Shown: piece after piece, positions 16,566-24,197 of the stretch
How the letters are laid out: each line of letters opens with the position of its first letter
Position numbering within the stretch: the stretch's first letter is position 1
Origin: Nitrospinaceae bacterium
Lineage (GTDB): Bacteria > Nitrospinota > Nitrospinia > Nitrospinales > Nitrospinaceae
Direction of reading: 5' to 3'
Length of the DNA: 36,555 bases
Assembly (NCBI GenBank): GCA_029261395.1
Contig: JAJDBJ010000031.1
Location: forward strand, 1-36,555
The notes under the pieces: model-generated
What the model saw: the letters and a program-made list of their open reading frames with translations, nothing else
Told to the model about the DNA's origin: nothing
The model's database searches: none
Translations under genes and position numbers: made by a program

Positions 16566-19283
16566 TTACTCTTCATGGTTAGATTTAAACTGCAACTTTT
16601 CCGTAAGTTTTCCAATCAATTCCAATGCTCCATCAAACTCATAATTATGAATCATCTTTTTTAATTCTGTTAACTGAGAGCGATACGCTTCGACTCCCGC
16701 CAGACCTGGCATCGATGCCACCAAATCCAGCGCCATCGTATCGCTTCTAATCAGCAACTGAGCCAGATCTTGCAACCGTACTGCAAGCTCCGTGGTATCG
16801 ACTTTCACTTCCGTACCATTAGTTTTATTCTGCGCTTCGAGATACTTCTTAAGGTTGAATATAACTGTCGAAAGAGCCTCATCAACTTTATCAAGTCTAA
16901 CTTCGACCTCCGTTTCCGGCCTCTGCTCATGACATACCTTTTCTAATTCGTGGGCCGTCTCTTGTACCTTTCTTGCGCCGATGTTGCCAGCGACACCCTT
17001 CAAGGTATGAGCGAAACGCTCCAGCGCTCTCATATCCCCGTCTTGATGTACGGCCCAGAACCGCTCAACAAAATCTTTCTGGCCGTCATAGAACATGCCC
17101 AGCAATCGGCGATACAGCGTCTTGTTATCCTGCGCGATGATAAGCCCCAATTTAACATCGATACCCTCGAGTTCCGGTAACTCCAGCTCTCCTTCTTTAA
17201 CTGGGGGCCTTAATTTACCTGTCTGCTCTTTATTGATTGAGCCACCCGGTTTGATCCATTTAGCCATGATGGCATACAGGTTTTGCACATCGATGGGTTT
17301 AACTACATAGTCGTTCATTCCCGCTTTCTGGGTAGCCTTACGGTCTTTGTCCATGGCATTTGCCGTCATAGCTATAATGGGGAGTGTTTTGAATTTCTTT
17401 TGTTTACGAATTTCGCAAGTTGCCGTCAGACCATCCATTTCCGGCATCTGCACATCCATGAGCACTCCATCGAAAGTCTCGGTTTGCAACATCTCCAATG
17501 CCTCTTGGCCGTTATTGGCCACTTGTACCAGAGCGTCGATGCCTTTTAGAAGTTCCAGCGCAAGCTCCTGGTTGATGGCGTTGTCCTCCACTAAAAGAAT
17601 GCGGACACCAGTGATCTGCTTGATATGATCAGATTCCGAAATTGATTTTTCGGTCGGCTGGGCCTTCGGTTTTTGACTCTGAAAGAGCGAAAGAATGGCG
17701 TTGAACAAATCAGAATGGGATACGGGCTTAGTCAAAAAAGGCCCACTCCAGCTTACTCCTGCACTTTTTTCGACTTCCCCCCGACTTCTGCCGGAGACAA
17801 TAATTATTTTTGGTTTTTTTGTTAAATCGGGATCTTCCTGGATTTTTTGCGCCAGATCGGTGCCTTTCATATCGGGGAGCTGCCAATCCAAAATAGCCAA
17901 GTCGTAGGCTTTTCCTTCTTTTCCAGCCTGTTCTATCTCGTGTAAAGCCTGCTCGGAATCCGTACAACTGGTTACCTGGAACTTTTTTATTTTCAGCAGA
18001 CGCTCCATAATTTTGAGTGCAGGGAGGTTATCGTCTACCGATAGGACGCGCAAACCCTCCAATTCGGGAGGAACAAGGTTTTCCGGATTTGATTTTTCGG
18101 CAACCTTGAATCGTGCTGTAAAGTGAAAAGTGCTCCCCTTATCCAGCTTGCTATCTACCCAAAGGCGGCCGTCCATCATTTCTACCAACCGTTTACAAAT
18201 AGACAGTCCCAGACCGGTCCCTCCATATTTTCGTGTAGTGGATGGATCCGCCTGTGTAAATGGGTGAAACAATTTGGAAGCCTGTTGTTCGGACAAACCA
18301 ATCCCGGTATCTTGAATGGAGAAACGAAGAATGACATCGGTACCCATTTTCTTTTCTATTTTGACAGTCATCACCACCTCTCCCCGTTTGGTGAACTTGA
18401 TGGCGTTACTCAATAGATTTAAAATAACCTGACCGAGTCGCAGGGGATCCCCAATCAAGTTTTGAGGTACATTTGGCTCGATATAAAAGAGCAACTCAAG
18501 CCCCTTGTCTTGGCACTTGAGGGCTTCTTGGTTGGCCATGTCTCCTAATATGGATTCCAGAGCGAACTCCACCTTTTCCAAGCTGAGTTTGCCGGCTTCA
18601 ATTTTGGAGAAATCAAGAATATCGTCAATGATGGCCAGCAGGTTGTCCGAGGAATATTGGATTTTTTTCAGAAAATCGGATTGTTTGGAGTTCAACTGAG
18701 TTTTCAGAGCCAGTTTTGTAAAGCCCATAATAGCGTTCATGGGGGTCCGGATTTCGTGACTCATGATTGACAAAAAGTCCGACTTGGTCTGGTTTGCCTC
18801 TTCCGCGGCCTTTTTGGCATACCCCAAAGCTTTAACCTTTTCTTCAAGTTCAAGCTTTTGGTTTTCAATAATTTGCTTACTACGATAAAGATCAAGAAAA
18901 ATACGGACTTTGCTTTTTAGAATTTTTGGGTCCAGCGGTTTGAATAGAAAATCCACCGCTCCAGCCTCGTATCCCTTGAACTTATATTCCTGTTTCTCAT
19001 TTAATGCGGTTACAAAGATAATAGGAAGGTTTTGGGATTTTTTGATGCCCCGTATCAGTTCCACTACTTCAAAGCCGTTCATATCGGGCATTTGAACGTC
19101 CACCAGGGCCAGAGCAAACTCATGCTCTATGACCAACTTTAAACCTGCATGCCCGGAAGTGGCTGAGTGCAAGTCACAATCAAAATCAAAATCATCAAAC
19201 ACGGCTTCCATAGCCAAGAGGTTTGCCCTCTTGTCGTCAATGACGAGAATTTTAGGTCTTATCTTTTTATTCACCTTTGACAC
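16566..19283 (-). CDS. Soluble hybrid histidine kinase REC-HisKA-HATPase-REC-REC-HPt
   Basis: About 905 residues with no membrane segment. Order: REC1 (about 8-125; KFKGYEAGAVDFLFKP), coiled coil, HisKA (His176 in IMSHEIRTPMN), HATPase (NLLSNAIKF, DTGIGL, GGTGLGLS), REC2 (LSVDD; LDWQLPDMKG), REC3 (LVEDN; LMDVQMPEMDG) and an HPt domain with phospho-His in FAHTLKGVAGN. It therefore holds a complete BarA/ArcB-like phosphorelay and takes its input through a receiver rather than a sensor domain. The start is uncertain: TTG at 19286 and GTG at 19283 are both possible with no strong ribosome site. GTG aligns with the ATG of the paralogous REC protein at 4528 and is used here. The next gene is the HD-GYP regulator. 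Confidence 0.92.
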   Translation of the reverse strand: MSKVNKKIRPKILVIDDKRANLLAMEAVFDDFDFDCDLHSATSGHAGLKLVIEHEFALALVDVQMPDMNGFEVVELIRGIKKSQNLPIIFVTALNEKQEYKFKGYEAGAVDFLFKPLDPKILKSKVRIFLDLYRSKQIIENQKLELEEKVKALGYAKKAAEEANQTKSDFLSIMSHEIRTPMNAIMGFTKLALKTQLNSKQSDFLKKIQYSSDNLLAIIDDILDFSKIEAGKLSLEKVEFALESILGDMANQEALKCQDKGLELLFYIEPNVPQNLIGDPLRLGQVILNLLSNAIKFTKRGEVVMTVKIEKKMGTDVILRFSIQDTGIGLSEQQASKLFHPFTQADPSTTRKYGGTGLGLSICKRLVEMMDGRLWVDSKLDKGSTFHFTARFKVAEKSNPENLVPPELEGLRVLSVDDNLPALKIMERLLKIKKFQVTSCTDSEQALHEIEQAGKEGKAYDLAILDWQLPDMKGTDLAQKIQEDPDLTKKPKIIIVSGRSRGEVEKSAGVSWSGPFLTKPVSHSDLFNAILSLFQSQKPKAQPTEKSISESDHIKQITGVRILLVEDNAINQELALELLKGIDALVQVANNGQEALEMLQTETFDGVLMDVQMPEMDGLTATCEIRKQKKFKTLPIIAMTANAMDKDRKATQKAGMNDYVVKPIDVQNLYAIMAKWIKPGGSINKEQTGKLRPPVKEGELELPELEGIDVKLGLIIAQDNKTLYRRLLGMFYDGQKDFVERFWAVHQDGDMRALERFAHTLKGVAGNIGARKVQETAHELEKVCHEQRPETEVEVRLDKVDEALSTVIFNLKKYLEAQNKTNGTEVKVDTTELAVRLQDLAQLLIRSDTMALDLVASMPGLAGVEAYRSQLTELKKMIHNYEFDGALELIGKLTEKLQFKSNHEE

Positions 19284-19499
19284 CAACTGTTTTAAAAAGT
19301 TTCAAGTCGTCGTTATAAGCTGAGTTCCTATCAGATTCACTGATAAACACCGCCCATCTGATCCGGATAATATAAAAAACGCTTTTGTTTTTCGCCTTTT
19401 ACGATCGAATTATAAAACCCTCATCCGATCATAAAGGGGTGCTGGGGAGTCAGCATACCCTACTAAAAAATATGGAATTTCCAGGCTATTGTTTATTCT

Positions 19500-19528
19500 A
19501 GTAGAAGGCATTATTGTCTGAAAGTCAA
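19500..19528 (-). promoter_or_regulatory. Shared sigma70-like promoter element, copy 3
   Basis: Minus strand: TTGACT (19528-19523), 17 nt including AATGCCT, TCTACT (19505-19500), about 220 nt upstream of the soluble hybrid kinase. It is the third exact-spacing copy in the locus. Flanking DNA toward 19620 also resembles 3447-3520 (GAAAGTCAAAACT and AGCCC.GC..AG), so the divergent intergenic region as a whole is a duplicated unit. Confidence 0.6.
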
Positions 19529-19872
19529 AACTAAAACTACACAATCAAGACCTGCCCCGCCTCACGGTAATAGTTCTCACAGAGCAAGTATTAAGCCCAG
19601 CGGAGCCGAGAATTCTCCATACTCTAATAATGTTCCATTGTTCCGAACGTCTCACCGGACGGGGCTTGGATCAATCTCTTTCGATCCAGAGATACTCACC
19701 TAAAGCGCCGACGATGAGTAGAGTTTGATCAAGAAGATTGTAGACGGATCGATGGACATTGCCACATCAGCATCCCTTGCCAGACCATTCTTTCCCGTTG
19801 TAAAAAGCTGAACTGCCTAAATCGTTACTCCCCTTACCTCAAATCCGCTTTCTCTCCTGCTATACTGATTCT
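19529..19872. other. Intergenic region upstream of the 125-aa gene
   Basis: About 340 nt without a supported gene. On the minus strand short stop-bounded frames around 19700-19815 read as protein-like (for example GLARDADVAMSIDPS) but have no start context and could be remnants or chance. A 6-bp inverted repeat TGGATC/GATCCA (about 19669-19690) is the only local symmetry I noticed. Confidence 0.35.
19861..19866 (+). promoter_or_regulatory. Possible -10 box six bases before ATG (leaderless arrangement)
   Basis: TATACT followed by 6 nt and then ATG at 19873, placing a predicted transcription start on or next to the start codon. No Shine-Dalgarno sequence is present and the -35 region is poor. 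The gene at 20701 on the other strand shows the same TATAAT-N6-ATG layout. Confidence 0.35.
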
Positions 19873-20250
19873 ATGAAATCAGTTAAAAAAATCACACTTG
19901 TGGCGATCGTTGTGGGTCTCTTGTTGGTTGCGGGAGTAGTGTTGTATATGAAGGATTCCCAGACGGTGCAGGAGGCTAAGATCGTAAGGGCCTATGTCGT
20001 CAACTTCTGCATGGAACACGCCCGCTATCTTTCCAGGAAAGAGTTCGATCAACGCTTCCCCAAACTGGCCGCGAACCCCGACTGGTTCTACTGGCCCGGC
20101 GAGGATTTGAAAAGCGGCACCTTTCAGTATCCAATGACTCTCCCCGTTCCTTCTGCCCCCGGCGATTCCAAATTCTCTGAATTCATGCCCGTCATCTATT
20201 CCTACTCCGTGAGGAATCCCTGCCAGACATTCAACACGGAAGTTTTTTAA
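19873..20250 (+). CDS. Hypothetical membrane-anchored two-cysteine protein
   Basis: A 125-residue protein I do not recognise. One N-terminal membrane helix (about 7-26, KK before it) should leave the rest outside the cytoplasm. Two cysteines, Cys46 in VVNFCMEHARYLS and Cys117 in RNPCQTF near the C-terminus, could pair. A decayed copy of its first half lies at 3569-3735. The lipoprotein at 22886 has a similar plan (VKNFC near the anchor, a Cys in its last 20 residues, Tyr-Ser just before it), so the two may be distant relatives. It is transcribed divergently from the soluble hybrid kinase across a 590-nt gap and converges with the DCC-family gene 20 nt downstream. Confidence 0.75.
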   Translation: MKSVKKITLVAIVVGLLLVAGVVLYMKDSQTVQEAKIVRAYVVNFCMEHARYLSRKEFDQRFPKLAANPDWFYWPGEDLKSGTFQYPMTLPVPSAPGDSKFSEFMPVIYSYSVRNPCQTFNTEVF

Positions 20251-20269
20251 ACGGTCCCCGTTAATCAGT

Positions 20270-20701
20270 TTACGAGTAAAAACGATCTTCAAATTCAGGG
20301 TCGGGTAAGCGGCAGGTGTCGTATTTGCCGAACCAGCGGGTGCGGTTTTTGGCGATGATGTCGTAAATGAAATCGCGGATGAAAGGCGGGATGACGAGGG
20401 CGATCATGCACAGCGGCCACGCACCGCCGAGGTATTTGGATATGCGTATCACGGCGGTCGATTTCACTGTCAACCGCTTCCCCTCCAGCAACATCATGGA
20501 GTCCATCGCATCGGGATTCTTTCCATGTTGCTTTAATACGGCGCGGCCATAATCCGATTGCAGGGGCGCCAGTTTCAACCGGCCTTTACGATCACGGGGT
20601 AAAATAAAATTCACACTCCCGTTACAGAGTTTGCACACGCCATCGAACAGCACCACTGGCGGCGAATGCGTATCGCCTTTCTGTACAGTTTCCTCAGACA
20701 T
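20270..20701 (-). CDS. DCC-family (DUF393) putative thiol-disulfide oxidoreductase
   Basis: A 143-residue protein. The N-terminal FDGVCKLCNGS segment with Cys23-x-x-Cys26 and the following RDRKGRLKLAPLQS are typical of the DUF393/DCC family, named for its Asp-x-x-Cys-x-x-Cys pattern and annotated as thiol-disulfide oxidoreductase-like. A hydrophobic stretch (about 88-105) and a basic C-terminal half complete the fold. The ATG at 20701 is preferred over an upstream in-frame TTG (20734) because a TATAAT box lies between them, six bases before the ATG. The substrate is unknown. Confidence 0.85.
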   Translation of the reverse strand: MSEETVQKGDTHSPPVVLFDGVCKLCNGSVNFILPRDRKGRLKLAPLQSDYGRAVLKQHGKNPDAMDSMMLLEGKRLTVKSTAVIRISKYLGGAWPLCMIALVIPPFIRDFIYDIIAKNRTRWFGKYDTCRLPDPEFEDRFYS

Positions 20702-20707
20702 AATTCC

Positions 20708-20713
20708 ATTATA
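20708..20713 (-). promoter_or_regulatory. -10 box immediately upstream of the DCC-family gene
   Basis: On the minus strand TATAAT ends six bases before the ATG at 20701, with TTTGCA 16 nt upstream as a weak -35. This would start transcription at about the A of the ATG, giving a leaderless or nearly leaderless mRNA, in line with the lack of a good ribosome site. Confidence 0.4.
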
Positions 20714-20789
20714 CCCTTCTAGCCTCCGTTGCAAAAATATCGATTTGGGTACTCAGATCTCAATCTGACGAAACGATCTGCAAAAAAGA

Positions 20790-20817
20790 AAACCCCGAAA
20801 ATTGCTTTACGGGGTTT
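20790..20817 (-). terminator. Rho-independent terminator (minus strand)
   Basis: An 8-bp stem AAACCCCG/CGGGGTTT with a 12-nt loop. Read on the minus strand the stem is followed by TTCTTTTTT, a good terminator tail; on the plus strand the tail is weak. It follows the short minus-strand open frame at 20837-21031 and would insulate the DCC-family gene from it. Confidence 0.6.
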
Positions 20818-20836
20818 CTCTATGTGGTGCTGTCTG

Positions 20837-21031
20837 TTAACGGTTCATGAGCTTCCAGTTGTGTTCCGCGCTGACTGACATGGCCGCTTCGTTTTGACTC
20901 CACGGGGCGATGGTGTTGACCCCTTGCCCCTGATAAAAATCATTGAAGAACAACAGTTCTCCCTGACCTTTACCGCCCCCGCCTTTACCCAATCTATCCT
21001 GATTTTGGATTCCATTTAATGGCGAATTCCC
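20837..21031 (-). pseudogene. Possible gene remnant or small non-ATG ORF ending at a terminator
   Basis: A stop-to-stop frame of 64 codons on the minus strand with protein-like composition: a Gly/Lys-rich stretch (LGKGGGGKGQGELLFF), then NDFYQGQGVNTIAPWS and a charged end, closing 20 nt before the terminator at 20790-20817. There is no ATG in frame before the last third; a TTG at 20992 or an alternative start would be needed. Position and terminator suggest the 3' end of a former gene, but a genuine short ORF is possible. I do not recognise a family. Confidence 0.3.
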
Positions 21032-21079
21032 TTAAGATGTATTAGTTATTCATGGAGCCTTGGGTGGAGAATAAAAAAT

Positions 21080-21280
21080 ATGAGTAAGAAAATACAAGCA
21101 ATCGTCATGCTGGCAACAGGAGGCGCTCTGTTCTTCTGGGGTTATAATATCAGCCAATCGGTATCCTCCAAACTCGGTCAAGCGCTGAACGGTGCCCCGC
21201 CCGACAAAGCCATGATCATGATGGTCCTCGGCGGCCTGTGCGCGGCTTTTGGATTTTTTAAGCTATTTAAAATACGGTAA
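21080..21280 (+). CDS. DUF3185-like small membrane protein
   Basis: A 66-residue protein with two membrane helices (about 6-24 and 44-62) joined by a short loop containing a GAPPDKAM segment. Length, helix spacing and the xPxDK motif before the second helix fit the DUF3185 family, whose function is unknown. A GGTGGAG ribosome site lies about 10 nt before the ATG. The cupin gene begins 20 nt downstream on the same strand, so the two are probably co-transcribed. Confidence 0.75.
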   Translation: MSKKIQAIVMLATGGALFFWGYNISQSVSSKLGQALNGAPPDKAMIMMVLGGLCAAFGFFKLFKIR

Positions 21281-21300
21281 TGATTATTTGAGGAAACTCC

Positions 21301-21660
21301 ATGCCCGAATTTATTGAGTCACCTAAAATTATTGAAGCACCGGGGAATATACCCAAAATCATCAAAGAGTTTTTCGGTTGCGTGAACAGCGGTACTCAGG
21401 AGATCAGCATTGCCAAGATGGAGAGTCCTGCGGACTGGAAAGAACCGGGTCAGACTCCAGAATTCGATGAGTACACCATAGTGCTCAAGGGCATTCTTTT
21501 CGTCGAAACGAAGGCAAAGATTTTCGAAGTCAAAGCCGGACAGGCAATCATGACTCACAAAGGAGAATGGGTGCGCTACAGCACACCGGGCGGAGCGGAA
21601 TACATCGCCGTATGCCTCCCCGCGTTTACGCCGGATACGGTCAACCGCGATGAGGAATAG
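21301..21660 (+). CDS. Cupin-domain protein
   Basis: A 119-residue protein predicted as a single small beta-barrel. The segment EFDEYTIVLKGILFVETKAKIFEVKAGQAIMTHKGEWVRY, read in parts, shows the two cupin motifs: the E..Y.VL.G turn and the V.AG..... P/K.G strand pair. The usual metal-binding histidines of cupin motif 1 are largely replaced, so metal binding is uncertain. GAGGA lies 6 nt before the ATG. The substrate is unknown. It converges with the membrane-protein gene, whose stop is 9 nt away. Confidence 0.75.
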   Translation: MPEFIESPKIIEAPGNIPKIIKEFFGCVNSGTQEISIAKMESPADWKEPGQTPEFDEYTIVLKGILFVETKAKIFEVKAGQAIMTHKGEWVRYSTPGGAEYIAVCLPAFTPDTVNRDEE

Positions 21661-21669
21661 CGGTCAGGG

Positions 21670-22056
21670 TTACAAGGGTTGCGTGTCGCCGAGAGAATAA
21701 CGAACCACGTCCACAAAATCTATCGCCAGGGATATCGAGTTAATAACAATTACCGAGATCAGCCAGTATTGCAACCACCCTGCCGTATCCCCGACCACTT
21801 GCATGTACCAAACCACTTGCGGCGTCCAGGCGATCAGATGTCCCATCCCCAACAATCGGACAAATCCCCTTTTGACATAAATGCCCCACATTATGAAGAA
21901 GGCGGCCATCATAGAGACCAGGGCCAGTTGGCCTTCCATCGTGCGGATAAAAATCATGCCGCCGCCTATGTTGACCAGGGCCAGCAATCCCAACCACAGA
22001 GGCCAGGGAAACTTCATTCCCAAAATCTTCTTGTTAAACTCAATGAATGATTTCAT
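21670..22056 (-). CDS. Hypothetical four-helix membrane protein
   Basis: A 128-residue protein with about four hydrophobic helices (about 17-36, 42-62, 67-86 and 93-115) and short loops. No family is recognised. The ATG at 22056 is preceded by GAGG with a 4-nt gap. It is divergent from the tag gene and convergent with the cupin gene, so probably a single-gene transcript. Integral membrane location is the only supported statement. Confidence 0.65.
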   Translation of the reverse strand: MKSFIEFNKKILGMKFPWPLWLGLLALVNIGGGMIFIRTMEGQLALVSMMAAFFIMWGIYVKRGFVRLLGMGHLIAWTPQVVWYMQVVGDTAGWLQYWLISVIVINSISLAIDFVDVVRYSLGDTQPL

Positions 22057-22125
22057 GGCGCCTCACACTGTTTATAGTTCAACTGGTTTGTCGCCGGCGC
22101 CGGGGTAATCTTACAAAATTCTATC

Positions 22126-22154
22126 GTGACATTGTTTTGATATATTTATAAAAT
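22126..22154 (+). promoter_or_regulatory. Sigma70-like promoter for the DNA glycosylase gene
   Basis: GTGACA (22126-22131), a 17-nt spacer, and TAAAAT (22149-22154), about 30 nt before the ATG at 22184. Both boxes match the consensus at five of six positions. Confidence 0.5.
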
Positions 22155-22183
22155 CAGGCTTTTAACAAATAAGACCTCTATTT

Positions 22184-22747
22184 ATGAAAATTCGATGTGA
22201 ATGGGTGGGCTCCAAAAATCCGCTGATGGTGACCTACCACGACAAGGAGTGGGGAAAGCCCGTAAAAAATGACCGAACACTGTTCGAGTTTCTTATCCTC
22301 GAAGGGGCGCAGGCTGGCCTGTCCTGGGAGACCATCCTCAACCGGCGGGAAAACTACCGTAAAGTTTTCAAGGAATTCGATCCCGAGCAACTGGCCCGCC
22401 TGACTGACAAACAATTAGAAAAGATTTTGAAGGATACGGGAATTATCCGTAATCGGCTCAAAGTCTACTCCGTACGAATCAACGCCCTCGCATTTCTGGA
22501 AGTCCGCAAAGAGTTCGGCACCTTTAGAAAATACTGTTGGTCTTTTGTAGGCGGTGAACCCATTATTAATCAATGGAAAAATCTTTCCGAGATTCCCGCC
22601 ACCACCCCAGAGAGCGATACCATGAGTAAGGATATGAAGAAACGGGGATTCAAATTCATCGGTAGTACCATCTGCTACGCCTTCATGCAGGCAACGGGAA
22701 TGGTGAACGATCACACCGTCGATTGCTTCCGATACACTTTAAAATAA
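22184..22747 (+). CDS. tag: DNA-3-methyladenine glycosylase I
   Basis: A 187-residue base-excision repair enzyme of the Tag family that removes 3-methyladenine from alkylated DNA. The zinc-binding set of E. coli Tag is present at matching places: Cys5, His19 in YHDKEWG, His177 and Cys181 in VNDHTVDCF. The active-site segment FLILEGAQAGLSW supplies Glu40 and Trp48. Length equals the family norm. It stands alone on the plus strand with its own promoter. A weak 4-bp GC stem followed by TTTTTCTT (22774-22798) may end the transcript. Confidence 0.95.
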   Translation: MKIRCEWVGSKNPLMVTYHDKEWGKPVKNDRTLFEFLILEGAQAGLSWETILNRRENYRKVFKEFDPEQLARLTDKQLEKILKDTGIIRNRLKVYSVRINALAFLEVRKEFGTFRKYCWSFVGGEPIINQWKNLSEIPATTPESDTMSKDMKKRGFKFIGSTICYAFMQATGMVNDHTVDCFRYTLK

Positions 22748-22885
22748 GCTCTCTACTCATAATTTTTTTCCCTACCCCCTTCACAAACGGGTTTTTCTTA
22801 TTGTATTATATTGCTGAAAATTGCCCTGATTAAGGGTATTAATCACGACCCGTTTCGCGGTCCCTTATTTCAAATATGCAGACCT

Positions 22886-23335
22886 ATGAGTCCAAACAAA
22901 AATTTCAGATTGCTCAACCCTTTTCAATTCCACATAATTAAATTTCTGGTATTCGTAATAATTGCCGTGTGTTCATTATTTATATCTTCCTGTGGAGGCG
23001 GTGACGCCAAACTGAAGGTTAAAAATTTCTGCACACAGGTTAAAGTTGGGGAGTCGATTATGGGTGTTGTCGCTCGCGCAGGAAAGATTGATTTTGACAA
23101 GTACTGGTTGGAAAAATTTGATGCGGAACCTTCCAAGGGCGAGAACCTCGGCATCATCCGACCTCGGGACCTTGAAAAGAAAACCGAGAAGCTAAAAAAA
23201 TTTAAGGACCCGCAAACCTGGGAGCATGGACAGTTCAAAGCCATGATTCAGGAGTTGGGCTATTCCCGTCATGTCTGTACGGTTGATTTTACCAAGGGGA
23301 AAGTTCTCAAAAAAGAGATCCTTTCTGTTGATTAG
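22886..23335 (+). CDS. Hypothetical lipoprotein with two cysteines
   Basis: A 149-residue protein. A hydrophobic signal (about 17-35) ends in a lipobox LFISSC with Cys36 as the lipidation site, followed by GGGD. The mature part is charged, has Cys49 in KVKNFC and Cys131 in HVCTVDF, and no recognised domain. The ATG at 22886 gives a normal lipoprotein signal; the frame stays open to a TTG at 22811, but that would place 25 residues before it. No strong ribosome site is visible. It may be a distant relative of the 125-residue protein at 19873 (same placement of two Cys and nearby Tyr/Phe), which is inference from visual comparison only. Confidence 0.7.
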   Translation: MSPNKNFRLLNPFQFHIIKFLVFVIIAVCSLFISSCGGGDAKLKVKNFCTQVKVGESIMGVVARAGKIDFDKYWLEKFDAEPSKGENLGIIRPRDLEKKTEKLKKFKDPQTWEHGQFKAMIQELGYSRHVCTVDFTKGKVLKKEILSVD

Positions 23336-23724
23336 CAGAAATTTTTTCATTTGATAATAAAATTGGAAGGCTTTTTAGAACCCGGCTGAGGCCATCATAT
23401 CGGTGAAATTGGGCGAATTCAGTTGCGACGGATAAAACTCCAGATCGCCTCTAAATCACTACCTTTAAAGTGCTTTGCCCCTATTAGCCGCTATTGCACC
23501 GCCTCGCGCTTTTTTTTTCATTTAACTTTCCCTAAATCAATCTCTTTGGGGGCAAAATATCCAATCCTCATCCAATTAAAGAAATACCTCTATATTGGGT
23601 GATTAAGCCTGCGATATAAATGTAAATTTATGGAAAATAAGGGTTTCCATTTTTGAAATGGGCATTAGAATGTAAGAGATACCCCTTTAATAAATCTAGT
23701 CGTTCTAAAACTTCTTTTTTATAG
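23336..23724. other. Intergenic region upstream of the response regulator pair
   Basis: About 390 AT-rich bases without a supported gene. Short minus-strand stop-bounded frames near 23380-23495 read as plausible C-terminal peptides (for example GSDLEAIWSFIRRN before a stop) but lack starts and may be decayed coding DNA. A 6-bp inverted repeat CCATTT-TTG-AAATGG lies at 23647-23661, about 65 nt before the regulator gene, and could be an operator or chance. Confidence 0.35.
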
Positions 23725-24180
23725 ATGAGTATGCAGATGACACTCAATGGATTGCACCCCATCCTGATTGCTGAGGATGATGAAGATGATTACCTGTTGA
23801 CTATTGAAGCTTTAAAAGAAGCCGGTGTCGACACGCAAATCAAGTGGGTCAAAGATGGCGAAGAGCTTATGGATTACCTTGAGCCCATAGGAACCACGAT
23901 AAAGAAATCCTGTCCTGAGTTCCCCAGTTTGATTTTACTGGACTTGAATATGCCCCGCAAAGATGGGCGCGAAGTGTTGGATGAGATCAAAAAAAATAGT
24001 ACTCTTCGCAAAATACCTGTTGTTGTTCTGACCACCTCCAAGGCTGAAACGGACATCAATCATGCTTATGATTTGGGAGTTAATTCCTATATTCAAAAGC
24101 CGGTTCGGTTTAGCGAGTTTGTTGATGTCATCAAAGTTTTGTCTCATTATTGGTTTCAAATCGTTAAACTTCCAGATTAA
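23725..24180 (+). CDS. Rcp1-like single-domain response regulator
   Basis: A 151-residue stand-alone REC domain with acidic cluster AEDDEDD, phospho-acceptor Asp73 in LILLDLNMPRKDG, Thr in VVLTTS and Lys in YIQKPVRF. The GREVLDEIK and KIPVVVLTTS segments are characteristic of the Rcp1/CheY-like class that often partners phytochrome-type or other soluble kinases. It has no output domain. The downstream REC-kinase gene starts 17 nt after its stop, so the two form an operon and probably a phosphotransfer pair. There is no clear ribosome site at ATG 23725; ATGs at codons 3 and 5 are alternatives. Confidence 0.9.
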   Translation: MSMQMTLNGLHPILIAEDDEDDYLLTIEALKEAGVDTQIKWVKDGEELMDYLEPIGTTIKKSCPEFPSLILLDLNMPRKDGREVLDEIKKNSTLRKIPVVVLTTSKAETDINHAYDLGVNSYIQKPVRFSEFVDVIKVLSHYWFQIVKLPD

Positions 24181-24197
24181 ATTCGTGTCCCAGGCCT

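Noticed and set aside
19529-19872. tRNA or small RNA gene in the gap
   Set aside because: No cloverleaf, anticodon arm or promoter-terminator pair could be found by eye.
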